DNA of 64,000 bases from Musa acuminata AAA Group (taxonomy: Eukaryota; Streptophyta; Magnoliopsida; Zingiberales; Musaceae), in assembly GCF_036884655.1 (NCBI RefSeq), contig NC_088348.1, positions 22,433,501 through 22,497,500 of the forward strand, read 5' to 3'. Below the pieces are notes generated by a model. The model ran no database searches. It was not told the origin of the DNA and saw only the letters and a list, made by a program, of their open reading frames with translations. The position numbers were made by a program, and so were the translations under genes. How positions within the stretch are numbered: position 1 is the stretch's first letter; each line of letters begins with the position of its first letter. This document shows positions 32,381 through 45,235 of the stretch, piece after piece.

Positions 32381-35300
32381 ATGTCAACCGCCTTAGTAAT
32401 CCGAATTATACGGATTAGCTCTGCAACTTGAGAATTATTCTCATGATGGAGAAAATCACGTACGTTTTTGATACAATGATGCCTACGCCCAAGGAAGGGG
32501 CAAGCGAGGATAAGATCACTCGCTACATGAAGTACATAGATGACTCCACTCTTGCTCAGTGTTACATGTTGGGTTCCATGACTCCCGAGTTACAGAAACA
32601 ACATGAAAAATGGATGTCAGATCTTCTATATGTCCGTAAACTATTTAAGAAACAGGGAAGAACTCAATGATATAAGATATCCAAAAGCCTCTTCTGCGTT
32701 AGGATGACTGAGGGTACATCAGTTTAGAACCATGTCATAAAAATGATTGAGTGGATAGAGAAACTCACATGTCTATGAATGGTTATAGAGAATAACCTGT
32801 GTGTGGATCTTGTGCTTCAGTCCCTACCATATTCTTTTTCATAATTTATTATGAATTTTAAAATGAACAAGCTTGAGATGACTCTCCCTAAGCTTCTTAA
32901 TATGTTGAGGGAGGCAGAGAACACTATTAAGAAAGAGAAGCCAGTTCTCTATACTAGTGAGACTAGAAAGAAAATAAAAGTAGAAAAGTCCCTTAAGAAG
33001 GGTAAGGGTAAGGGCAGACCGGGTAAAACAAAGGTTACTAAGAAAAACCCAACAAAGGACAAAGGTCAATGCTTCCATTACGACAAAGATGGACACTGGA
33101 AGAGGAACTACAAAGAGTATCTTGTAGAGAGGGTGAAATAAAACTTTGGAAAAGCTTCAGGTACATTCATGATCAGTCTCCATTTTTCAAACTCTTATCA
33201 TATTTGTAATTTATTACAGATTTTGGCAAGACCTAGAAAATTAGCAAGAGGCAAGATGAACCTCAAGATGGGCAAAGGAACAAAAGTTGTTGCAGTAGTT
33301 GTATGCGAGGTCGACCTACATCTGCTTGGTAGAGCTATTATTGTATTGGATGCATGCTATTTTGTTCCTTCTATTATCTAAATTATTATTTCCATTTGAT
33401 GTTTGAGAGTTAGTGGATATAAATTAGTTTTTAAAAATAATGATTATTCAATATTATTAGATGATGAGATCATCACGAGAGAACTATTGCATAATGGTTT
33501 GTTTACGCTAGATAGTGCTCCACATATCATGAATGTAATTATTCTAAGAGGAAACGATATGAGGTGAATAGTGCATACTCGTGGCATTATAGGCTAGGTC
33601 ACATCCATGAGAGAAGGATTCAAAAGTTGCTAAAGGATGAATATCTAGATCCATTCGACTATGAGCTATATGCAACTTATGAGCCTTGCTTTTATATAAA
33701 ACTAACAAACTCTTCGTTTAGTGGAACTAGAGAGAGAGTTACTAAGTTGTTGGAACTCATACATAGTGATATATGTGGACCCATGTCAACTCATGTCATA
33801 GGTGGTTACTCCTATTTTATTACTTTTACCAATGATTTCTCAAGGTATGGACTTGTGTACTTGATGAAGTACAAGTCCGAGGCATTTGAGAAATTAAGAG
33901 AGTATAAGAATAAAGTAAAGAACTAGACTGGAAAGAGCATCAAGACTCTTCGATCAGATCGAGAAGGTGAGTACTTGAGTTCAGAGTTCACTCAATTTCT
34001 TAAGGACTATAGGATTCTGTCCCAATGGACACCTCCTTATACACCTCAATTCAATGGTGTATATGAAAGGAGGAATCATACATTGTTAGACATGGTGTGA
34101 TCCATGATAAGTTTTGTTAACCTACCCATCTCATTCTGGGGATACGCCATAGAGATCGTAGTGTACCTTCTGAATAGAGTTCCAACTAAGTCGATAGTGT
34201 CTACACCATATGAGATGTGAAAAGACAAGAAGCCTGACATTAAGGTTGTTAAGATTTGGGGCTGCTCTGCTTATGTTAAAAAATACAACCCCAATAAGTT
34301 TGAATCAAGGACGAAGTAGTACAAGTTCATGGGATACCCGAGGAAACTTGTGGATATTATTTCTATCACCCCAAGGACCAAAAGGTTTTTATAGCCAAGA
34401 GAGCGGTGTTCCTTAAGAAGGAACACATTCTTAGTGGAGACAATGGGAGCATAATAGAGTTGAGTGAGGTTGGAGAACCTAGCTCAAGCACCACTTCACA
34501 ACTCAAGGTTTTTTAGATACCTAGCATACATGATCCAATTTTACGTACGTCCGACAAAGTATCCCATCCTCCTAAGAGATATATGAGACATATTAAAGGA
34601 GTGAATGTTGAGGATATTGATCCTTAGACTTACGAGGAGGCTATTACGAGTATAGACTTCGGGAAGTGGCAAAAAGCCATGAATTCTAAGATGGATTCTA
34701 TGTACTCCAATAAGGTTTGGAACCTAGTTGATGCACCCCAGGGTATTATACCCATCAGTTGCAAGTGGATCTTCAAGAAGAATATTAGAGTAGATGGAAA
34801 GGTAGAGACCTATAAAGCAAGGCTAGTGCCTAAGGGGCATCATCAAAGGAAATATGTTGACTATGATGAAACCTTCTCACCCGTAGTCATACTAAAATCC
34901 ATCCAAATTCTATTGGCTATTGCAGCATACTATGATTATGAGATCTGACAGATGGATGTGAAAAACCATATTCCTCAATGGCAACCTCGAGGAGGAGGTG
35001 TATATGATATAATTTGAGGGATTCATGTCCAAGGACTGCCCAAATAAGATGTGTAAGTTGCTTAAGTCCATTTATGGACTAAAGCAAGCTTCCCGAAGTT
35101 GGAACATAAGATTTGATGAGGTAATCATATATTATGACTTCGTTAAGAATGAAGATGAGCCTTGTGTGTACAAGAAGGTAAGTATGAGCGCTGTCACCTT
35201 CTTGGTGTTATATGCGGATGACATCCTGATCATTGTGAATGATGTAGGAATGTTATCCATAATAAATACTTGGTTATTTAGACACTTTTCCACGAAGGAC

Positions 35301-36190
35301 TTAGGAGAAGCATCATATATCTTAGGGATTCAGATATAGAGATAGATCTAAGAGGATACTTGGCTTATTTTTGTCCAAGTACATAAACACCATTGTTAAA
35401 AGGTATAGCATAAAAAATTTTAAGAGAGGTCTCATATCGATGAGACATGAGATATCGCTTTCTAAGAGTATGTCCCTAAAGACTTATGAAGAAAGGGCGA
35501 ACATAGATAGGATACCCTATGCCTTAGTGATATGGTCTATCATGTATGTTATACTATGTACCAAGCTTGATATAGCGCATGCTCTGAGTGTCGCAAACAG
35601 GTATTAAGTAGATCCAAACTTGAAGCACTGGAAAGTAGTAAAGTGTATCATTAAGTACTTAAAAAGGACTAAAGATTTTTTACTAGTATATGGAGGTAGT
35701 AGCCTTAGGGTTGGAGGCTACACGGACTCGAGTTTTCAATTCGATGTCAATGATAGTAAGTCAAATTTGGGTTATATGTACACCCTGAATGGATGAGCAG
35801 TGTGCTGGAAGAGTTTTAAGCAAGATACTACTATTGACTCCACCAGAGAGGTGGAGTACATTGCTGCACTAGAGGCAACAAAAGAGGGAGTCTAGATGAA
35901 AAAGTTCATCATAGATCTAGGAGTCGTGCCGAAAAAGGAGGAGTCGATTTCCTTATATTGCGATAACAACGGGGCGATTGCTCAAATAAGGGAACCTAAG
36001 TTTCATCAGAAGTGTTCTAAGAAGGTTCCAGCTTATTAAAGAGATCGTGGCCCGAAAGATATAGTAGTGGAAAGAGTTTCATCTGATGATAACATTGCAG
36101 ATCCATTGACAAAGCCATTATCTCATATTGTCTTTAAGCATCACATGGGTCTGATGGAGATCAAACACATAGGTGATTGCTTTAGGTAAA
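32381..36190 (+). pseudogene. C2 gag-pol, heavily decayed
   Basis: Fragments in all domains: gag (32428-32670, 32851-33141 with knuckle [14 protein letters not shown]), the protease neighbourhood (33169-33381), integrase start (33564-33926), RT (34679-34948, 35025-35339 with YADDILII in place of YVDD) and RNase H (35371-36180). Many stops and frameshifts separate them. It keeps CAG at the place where C1 has the TAG of 13578. Confidence 0.88.
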
Positions 36191-36199
36191 GTGGGAGAT

Positions 36200-37794
36200 T
36201 GTTAGTCATAGGTGTCCTACAAGTCAATCACGTGAGTGATGACACGTGTGACTTGACACGCAGTCTTTTTGCTTATTATTATTATTTGATGTTTTATCAC
36301 TTTATATTGCATATTTCTTAAATATATTATTAGGTCCATGGATCTATGCAATGAGAATCATATCGTAATGAGATCACGATAATAAGATCGATTAGCCTTT
36401 AAACACATATCTTAAATCATCCCGATCATAGCTTACTCAAGAGGGATATCGAGATAACAGGACAGACTAGTGTGCTATATACTTATCCATATGATGGATG
36501 CAGCTGGTCTCATAGCTACTCGTGTGGGGATACTAGGGATACAGTACAAGTGCTCATTGGAGAATGAGTTCACTAATTGATCCGCTTACCAAATGTTAGA
36601 TAGTTGATGATGTCTTATTATCAGATAGCGATTCCGTAGTCCCAATGATGTATTTGATCCTTATACTTGAGACACCAAGGATATCCTGTATGAGTACTTC
36701 ATTCTTTGATACCAGACTTATAGATTTAGAGGTTCTGAATTTAGCATAACCGGTCATCGGGAGTGGTAGCCAATCTTATAAGGACTATTGAGTGTTGATA
36801 GAGGATCATCTACTCTCGATGTTATGAGAGGAATATCTCATGTGTTCTTGCTCAGACAAATCTCTAGCTAGGGTCATTCAGATTGAGAGAGAATGAGTTC
36901 TCCGAGAGAATCCAATTAGAGCGAGACTCGACCAAAAATCATATAGGTCTGACAGCACCATACTTAGTATATAGTCTCTGGGATATTAGATGGATGAGGA
37001 AGTATAAGTATACGGTAATTGAGGATAAACAAGTCTAATGGATTGGATTCTTCTGTATCATTTAAGGACTGCAGCGTAGTGGCATAGTATGTCCGAAGTC
37101 GATGAGTCGAGTGAATTATTAAGATAATAATTTAATGAGCCAGAAGGAGTTCTGATAGGTATGACTCATGGCCAGCTCGATATTAGGCCTAGAGGGTCAC
37201 ACACATATGGTAGGCATTGCAATGAGTAGATGTTTAAATAGAGATATCCATCGGAGTCCCTATCTTATTGGATATCCAATAAGCCTATGAATTATTGGAT
37301 CATATAGATGAAATCCAATAAAAGCCAATAAGAGATTATTGGATAGAAATTCAAGGCTTGGGTAGTTGGATGGAGATCTAATACCCAATAGGGCAAGATC
37401 AATTAGAGTTAATTGATAGGGGACCTTTATAAATAGGAGGAAACTAATAGTTCATAGGCTAGGCTAGAGCATCTTTGGGTTACCATATCTTATTCTCCTC
37501 TCCATCTCCTCATCAGATAGCAGGCTTGGAGTTTTGAGGAGCATCATCACAGCTCTGCTATATGGATCACTACTAGAGAGGAAGACGCTTGACTTCCTTC
37601 ATCATCTCCTGTAGATCTTTAGGGATTTAGGATATACGATCTTCATAAGTAACACAATCTTTAATATATACAGTTTTAAGTTTCGCAGATTTTACGTACA
37701 AATCTTCGCATGACAACAAACACATCTTTGGAAAATTTAAAAATTTTGTTTTATATTCTTCCGCTACGCATGTGATGTCACCCCTTACATATAC
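36200..37794 (+). repeat. 3' LTR of C2
   Basis: It follows the purine tract 'aagtgggagat' and begins TGTTAGTCATAGG. TATA at 37428-37435. It includes segments ('aataagcctatgaattattgg') also in the C2 5' LTR but absent from C1. The right end, near 'accccttacatata', is approximate. Confidence 0.8.
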
Positions 37795-39741
37795 CGCTTA
37801 TTCTATTGGAAAGGATTTGATGATCTTCATCTTTTCTTCAAGTTGATTTACAATTTGTGGGAGGCTCGATAGATTCGCCAAAAGACGAGAGAACTAGAAA
37901 GAGGAAAATAAATCTAAATTATCTTGTGAAGAAAAAGAATACCAAAACATGCAACTATGGGAGGACTTTGTTAGCGACAAGCTCGGACGTCTTGAGCCCA
38001 AGTTGGGACTTTTGCAACTTGATGTTGCCTCCCTCTTTCTTTTCTCCTAGCACTGACTATCTTTAGACTATCGCTCGCTCTTTCTATGCTCTTTCGTTTA
38101 TGTTTTGTGTGGCTGCCAACAACCGCTTTATTTATAGTTATAGTGGGGAAACTTTCAGATTCAGTTACACGACACGACTCCTAGACTCCTAATTAAAGAT
38201 GAACTCGGTAGCTTCAATCCGAGATGAAGCTAGCTGTTCTTGAACAGTTTTCATGAAGCACATTTGTTAGTAGAATATTCCTACATAAATATGATGTACT
38301 ATCCTTATCGCTGATCTACTAGCATTAGCAATAAAACGTTGTATAAATCCATGATGCGTTTGTCTAATATTATATATACATTTTGCCCACATCTCGAGTT
38401 CAACCAATATGATCACGAGCATGAAGCTTCTGATGATATAGTAAATGAACAAATCAAGCCAGAGCAATGCGTCCGAATGCTTCAACATCTAAAAGACATC
38501 AGTTCGCTCCAAGTGAAATATAGCGTCAGTTCCAAAAGCAATACAAGGTGTGATATAGGCAAAAAAGCGCAATGAAAGACAAAAGATTCGATTCCCTCGA
38601 AAGTTTGATGTGCTTTTGCTATAATTTGAAGCTTAATAATTTTATTTTAAGTTGAATACATTACCTTTTTTTATGGAAGAATTTATGATTAAATTATCGT
38701 AAGTAGAAATTGTGATTGAAAATTAAGAAAAAAAGTAATATATATTTTTTTTTCATTTTCTTTCGTCTGTTATAGCTTTTAGCATTATTAAGTAAATCGA
38801 ATCCTAACTAAAGAATTAAACACATTGCATATGAATTATCTTTGGACTGTTAACTGATTCCAAGTCGTTGCCTTTTGCCCCCAAAAAGACACAGCCATAT
38901 GGCCATCGAGCCTACACTTTTATTCGCATAAAAAGAAAAAAAGTAAAAGAATCGACAAGAGGTCTTTCAAGCAAAACAATACTATCTAAAGGTTAAGCTC
39001 CATCTACTTAAAGTTATAATATATTATCCTTAAGCATCAGTCAGTCAATATTCCTGAGCCAATATCGATAGTAATAAGCACAAGCCTTGTTTTGTTCTTG
39101 AGCCTACGTTTTCTTAATGTTGCTTCGATTGATTGTTCTTCTCCAGGTTTTTGCTCTGATGTTGGATGGCAATCGCGTCTACCCTATTTTGACAGGGTCT
39201 CCAGGATTGATCTTTCTACTCCTTCCTATGATGATCACTAGTTTTGAAGATGTGATACCCATAGCATTCATTCATCGCTCCATGTAAATTTTCATATCAT
39301 TTTTTGTAATCGAGCTCTTTTAAGTTTCCTTCACGAACGGTGGCTTCTCGGTTTATCTTACGTGAAGGGATGGAGTTGATAGGATGCCATAAACGCAGTG
39401 TGAAAGAGGGTCCCATAAACAGTTCTCAGTCGTGAGTTGGGGACATGTGAGTGGACGTCCACATTGCAGCGTGACAGAGGACGGGTCTTGAAATTGATTG
39501 ATTGGACGACTGTCCTAACAAGACCTGTGACCCTGAGCTTTTTTCTTTCCTACGCAATGACTTGCAAGTCGGTGCCTTCCGGGCAGAACGACAAGCAATG
39601 ACTTGTGAGATTTCCATGTGCTTTGTTACAGGTGACGCAAACCGAACCAAACTTCTTCCTCGTTTCACATTACCAAGGTTTGTACAATCTAAATGTGGCA
39701 GATAAGTAATGGAACTTGAGACCCTTCTTGGTGATGATAAC
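37795..39741. other. Low-repeat region, no gene recognised
   Basis: No transposon domain, RNA gene or convincing ORF found. Short ORFs (37857-38066, 39502-39705) show no recognisable domain. It includes the 3' flank of the methyltransferase gene. Confidence 0.5.
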
Positions 39742-41611
39742 TCAAAATACAGAAACTCGTAATATGTTCTCCTCCTCCAACTTTCTTGTCAAGGCGATCA
39801 CTATGTTGGTCACCTGAGGTTTGTTTTTGGAGTAGTAGCCCTCCAACAAGCTAGTGTACCTCGAGAACAGCTCTTCCATTATGCCTTCTCCGAAGTGGCT
39901 CTCCAGCATGGACTCCAGCACGGCTCTGACCCCCTTGGCCATGCGTTTTGCATGAGTGATCTCGCCGAGCGCGGCCGCCTCCTGCTTAGTCTGTTGGCTG
40001 CCGTGGGCTGCATCCCAACTCGCTTCGAAGAGATCCAGTGTTCTGATGGAGAATGACCCTTCTCTTTCGATCTCTTGTTTAACCTCCTCCAAAGAGGGTG
40101 AGAAGTAGGGGGCGTTGAAGGAATCCACCTTCTCCTCTTCGATGATTCCCTGGGAAAAGCACTGCATCCGGTCAGCGGACCAAGAGGGGAACAAAAGGAA
40201 GAAGAAAAAGTAGAGAGAAAACAGTCATCGTAAAAGGTAATGGTTGGCAACACCTCTCGTGAAGATGTGCAGGTGGGGCGTGGCGAAGATTAACCGATGG
40301 TGAGGAATTTTGGAGGTTACTGAAGCTTAACTGGCAAAGAGAAGATAGATAGGAAAGCAACAAGATAAGTACCTGTGAGGCCATGTCCATGAGAGCCTCT
40401 CCTAGTAGTTCCCACATGTAGCTGTACTCTGGCCACGATGGCTCGGACCCTCTCGTCCTGCCCATCAATGTTAACACCATGTGGCCTCCTGCAACTATTT
40501 CTTTGGCGCGGCACTTGAGAAACAATGAGAAGTCCTTCCGAAACTGCATCAGGTATGCTTCTGCAACGCAATTAGGGCTGGTCTTGGAAAGGTAGATCTT
40601 TCCTTTGTTCATCGGTGCATTAGATTTATCTTGAAGCTCGAGAGGAACCTGAAACGGAGCAGCATGACGATTACTATATTGTTCCGTGCATGAGGAGAGG
40701 AAGATATATGACGGTGGCTTTGTTTACTTGCAAATGAACGTCTTTTTGGGGATATGACCCATCTTTCTCAAGGGGAGAACGCACCACTCGAGATCTAAAA
40801 CAAGTTAAATTGTTGGATTGTACGATCTGATGACTGTCGTGTATACTTTGCTTCATGTTCCAAGTAAGGCCTAACTACAGTCTCCTGACTCGTCGACCTT
40901 ATCCGAGACACCGCATCATCAACCTCATGCAGTCTACTAGTGTGCATAGCTTGGATTATGCATGCATGTGATCATGTGCAAACTGTGTGTCAAGAAGCAA
41001 CCTACCTGAGAGAGCCAATGAAGGCTCGACGAGGAGTGGACAAAGTGCAAGGTCCTGCTCGGGAACAGGCGCCCGTAAAACGACCCAGGTACTCCTGACA
41101 CGAAGAACTGCCCGCACCCGGAACTCTCCATCCTCCTCCTCTGCTGGTAGAACTCGGGCAGCGACCTAAAGATGGTGTTGAAGTCGTTCGCAGGCAGGTC
41201 GTTGAGGAGCAAGTGGAACTCCGGGGGCGAGCGTCGGAGCTGAAGGCACCTTTGCTCGACCGCCTCCATCATGTCGAAGGCAGAGAACAGCGCGTTCGGC
41301 CCCGATGAGCAGCCTAGTTCCGCGATGATCATGTTCTCAGGGAAGAAGGTGGAGTAGAACTCCACGACCGCGTCCACTCGAACGGCCTTCGTCGACGACA
41401 CTATCACGCTCTGCAAAGAGAATTCAGGTTTCGTTGGGTCAAAACAACGTCTCTCTACATCTTCTCCTCGGCTGAAACGGGTACGAAGAAGACGATGAAT
41501 CGATGAGAAGGACGGAAAGGAACAAGAAAGACGTACTTGTATGGTGCAGTTCCTGGCATAGCTCAAGTCACCGGATCCGCCATTCATGCAGAAGGCCTTT
41601 TGAAGCTCCAT
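39742..41611 (-). CDS. SABATH-family SAM-dependent carboxyl methyltransferase
   Basis: Four exons: 41611-41537, 41410-41006, 40648-40373 and 40149-39742. All introns (126, 357 and 223 bp) are GT...AG and phase 0, giving 387 residues, a normal family length. SABATH enzymes methylate carboxyl groups of small molecules (salicylate, jasmonate, benzoate, gibberellin and others) using S-adenosylmethionine. Visible motifs are MNGGSGDLSYARN with Gln25, the SAM loop ELGCSSGPNALF, LNDLPANDFNTIF, GVPGSFYGRLFPSRTLHFVHSSSSLHWLSQ (Trp157), NKGKIYLSKTSP, GGHMVLTLMGR and EGSFSIRTLDLFEASWD. His156 before Trp157 is more like jasmonate-type than salicylate-type members from memory, so the substrate stays open. 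The usual His before MNGG is Cys here. No stop or frameshift: probably functional. It is the only clear host gene. Confidence 0.9.
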
Positions 41612-41682
41612 GACAAGCGATCAACTTGCTCTCGGGCTGTCTTTGCTATGTTTTGTTGGGTGAACGACTGCCGGCGGCTACA

Positions 41683-41690
41683 CATATATA
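41683..41690 (-). promoter_or_regulatory. Probable TATA box of the methyltransferase gene
   Basis: 'catatata' (minus strand tatatatg) lies about 75 bases upstream of the ATG, implying a short leader of roughly 45 bases. No other core element is obvious. Confidence 0.5.
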
Positions 41691-42020
41691 CGAACACAAA
41701 CAGCACCTCCCTCGCTCTCCCCCGCCCCTCCCTCCTCCATTTGGGTGGGATCCATTTGCAGCACTTGTTCATTTTTGCACGAGAAACCGATGACGAAGTC
41801 TGGTGATGTGACGTCCACCAACATTGTCCCGTCCACCACCGTGTTACATAAAGCGGCAATTTAGCATTTTTTTTTCCTTCCCTGTTTTGCTCCATGAGCG
41901 GATGCGTTCGACGTTACAAGTCATCGCGCAACTTGCTGGTCCACTCGTTTGGATTCGATGATAAGGGAATCATTTGATTGCATAAGTATCAGGTTTCAGA
42001 AATCTGTTCTCTCCAGTGAG

Positions 42021-42023
<3 letters not shown>

Positions 42024-42065
<42 letters not shown>

Positions 42066-42100
42066 CATTGAACGAGAGAGAGAGAGAGAGAGAGAGAGAG
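42024..42100. repeat. Compound (GA)n microsatellite
   Basis: Two GA runs, 42024-42063 and 42074-42100, each followed by 'tgcattgaac', so run plus flank was duplicated. It lies about 410-490 bases upstream of the methyltransferase ATG; on the gene strand it is CT-rich. Confidence 0.9.
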
Positions 42101-43688
42101 TGCATTGAACGTGTGGCTTTTTACTTTTTGCGCCAACCAACAGGGGATGGGATTTTGTCTTGTGGATATAAGTAATTACGTAGCACGATTTCACTGAAAA
42201 CAAGTTTCTCTTATCCTATTATTACATCAACTATTTCAGGCTTTCGAGTGACAAGAGCTCCGATAAAGGCTGGCGTGGGTATCTCGATCACATTTTATGT
42301 GATGTGGTTGGACGAGTTAGAGCGTGAAAAGCACCGTAAAGAGAGCTCTTCTGCAGTTGTCTCTTTCATAAGAAATACGAAACAGACCCACTCTGCCGAC
42401 CCATGAACGAGATGGTGAGATGAAGGCAAGGGTGGTTTGGGTCCCTACGTCCGCCTCGGTGATTGCCGACACACAGGAACGAAATGGACCGTTCGTTTAT
42501 CGATGGGGTCATGGGATGTCCCAACTTGCAACCCGCCAACATCGATTTTCACGTTAATTCAGTGATGGAATGATGATGTTGCGACAACCATAATCGAGTT
42601 ATCTGTAAATGGGCACAAGAATTCTGAGCATAACTTGGCAGCATCAGTTCCAAGTTCCAAGTTCCAAGTTCCTGTGGCCGGCACATCTGGAAATTATCAT
42701 GACTGATGTGATTCCTTGTTCGACGGCAACCTGGCATGGCGAAAAGCTTGATCGTATCGAGCCATCAGTTAATTTATTTTTTTGGGTGTAGAAATCACAA
42801 AAGGATTACGCCCATCCATCAGATGACGGCGGCCCTGCTTGATTACTTGGTACTGGTCCAGCTTGTTTCGTGAATCACGTGCTGCCAATGCTAGCTGGTT
42901 CCAACTACCTCTTTTATTGCTGAAGACCCACACCAACGTGCATTCCAACGTCATGCCCACATCGTTTCCCAAGGACAGGATATGGGGGCACACGCGACCA
43001 GGAACCAACCACTTAGTGGACTCTGCGACACCCAACGTTTTATTTCGGGAACTCCTTAATATATAAATATATATATATATAAAAATAATGATTTGAATAG
43101 CGAGAATTTGGTCGTATATTCAATGCAGATTAGTCGTCACAAAGTGTTGCGAGCATAGATTTCGAGTGGCCCGCAAGACAATGGAAGCCATGTTGTTTCT
43201 CTTTCTTACGAGAATTTTTCGAGGACGGCACTCCAATATGTCTGCATCCAACTAGAAATATTATCACAGTCAACTCGGCTAAATATAGAGGACGCAAAGC
43301 ACTAAATGTGCATTATCATCACATTTTAAATGGAAGAAGCGAAGTTCATGTGATCCATCCCCCGCAGCCTCCCGCCCGTACACGGCAATCAGTACACGCC
43401 AAAATCCAATCATTTGTTTTGCTTATTTGTGAGAGTAGCTGCAGTTAATATTCGATTTATTTTATTGGATTCACTCGTACTATTATTTCTAAATCTTGAT
43501 TTATGGATCATTTGAGTCGAACTGGTTCATGCTAATATATATAATTTAATATTAATTCAACTTATAACTCTGATTAAATTCTTTCCCTTTTTTAGATGTG
43601 ATGATAATTAAAAAAATGAGTCAAAGTTTAATCATATCGAGCTTAGTAATTATGTAAAAAATTCAATATACATCTCTGATATTTTAGG

Positions 43689-43760
<72 letters not shown>
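43689..43760. repeat. (AT)n microsatellite
   Basis: About 72 bases of uninterrupted AT dinucleotides. Confidence 0.95.
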
Positions 43761-43766
<6 letters not shown>

Positions 43767-44189
43767 ATCAACAAGAATGTTCATTGGGAACTATGTTAAT
43801 TCAGAAATAGCACTCTTGAACGAATAATTAATAAGTTAATTACATATTATCTTTTATAATTAATTATTTTTAATATTTTAATATTTATATTTTTAAAAAT
43901 TATATTAAGATCTTTATATTTATTAAAATATAATATTTAATTATATTTTTCTTATATCATCGATTTTATTGATGAAAATATCATACGATTTAGTATTGAA
44001 TCCTCTATCTTACTTTGATTTATCACTGATTATATACGGTATTTTTGTCAACAAAATCAACGGGGTAAGAAGTATAAGTAACTTAAAATAATGTTAGGAT
44101 CGAAATACTAAGAATAATTAATTAGAAAAGATAATATATAATTAATCTATAGTTTATTATATTATTAGATAATATTTAAAGAAAACACT

Positions 44190-45235
44190 ATTGATCAGTG
44201 CATATATTTGAAGTGCAAATATCTGAGGGTAAGTTGGAGTAAGTTTATTATATTGGTCTTATATGTGGATGATATTTTACTTGCCAGTAGTGATCTTGGT
44301 TTATTGCACGAAACTAAAATATTTCTCTACAAGAACTTTAATATGGTTGATATGAATGAGGCAATCTATGCTATTGGCATTGATATATTCAAGAATAGAT
44401 CTCAAGGATTATTAGGATTGTCTTAGAAATGATATATTAATCATATCTTGGAGAGATTTAATATATAGCTTTGCTCAGCTAATGATATACCTATTACTAG
44501 AGGTGAAAATTTCAGCCAAAATCAATGCCAAAAAATGACTTAGAAAGAATCAAATGAAGAATATTCCTTATGGGTGTGCAGTTTAAAGTCTATTATGTAC
44601 TCGAATATGTACAAGACCAAATATTAGTTTTGTAGTTACAATGCTGGTAAAATACTAAAGCAACCTAGGAATAAATCATTGGAAAGCTGCAAAAAAAAGT
44701 AATGAGATATCTGTAGGGACAAAAGATTATATACTCACATAGATCAAATCAACTTTAGAATATTTAAATATTGATTTTGTAAATTACCTCAATAGTAGGA
44801 ATTTCACTTCAGGATTTATATTAATGTTAGCTGGTGGGGCAATTTCTTAGAAAAGTGCAAAGCAATTGCTTATTGCATCATTAACAATGGAATCTGAATT
44901 TGTGACATGCTTTGATGCTACAAATCAAGCTTTATGGCTATAAAATTTCATCTCAGGACTTAATCAACTCAATTGCTAAGTAGTTGAAGATATTTTGTGA
45001 TAACACCATAGTAGTTTTCTTCTCTAAGAATAACAAGTACTCTAGTAGTTCCAAGTACATCAGGATAAAGTACTTTGTGGTTAGAGAAAGAGTCCAAAAA
45101 TAAAAGTCTCAATTGAGAATCTGAGCACCATTATGATGATTACTAATCCATTGACAAAAGATTTACAGTGTAAAATATTTAAAGAACATATTCTTAGAAT
45201 GGGGCTTATGAGCAAGTCATAAAAGATATGGTGAT
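44190..45235 (+). pseudogene. Copia RT/RNase H fragment
   Basis: The readable part contains LVLYVDDILLASSDLGLL (RT active site) and a following stretch typical of copia. Further on, degraded RNase H can be followed in shifting frames to about 45220 ('MESEFVTCFDA', 'NPLTKDL'). No 5' part of the element remains. Family differs from C1 and the SIRE elements. Confidence 0.75.

Larger units (their letters stand above)
29765..37794 (+). mobile_element. Copia element C2, decayed copy of the C1 family
   Basis: It parallels C1 throughout: partial 5' LTR, primer site, leader with four hairpins, gag-pol and 3' LTR. It has many stops and indels and substantial substitution, and no nested insertion. It is useful as an outgroup that shows which C1 features are ancestral. 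Confidence 0.88.
41691..44189. other. Upstream intergenic region
   Basis: No gene or transposon domain recognised. It contains two simple-sequence blocks listed separately, and sequence becomes AT-rich after about 43050. Confidence 0.55.

Noticed and set aside
37857..38575. Short ORFs between C2 and the methyltransferase gene
   Set aside because: No recognisable domain, no splice partner and no similarity to anything else in the window.
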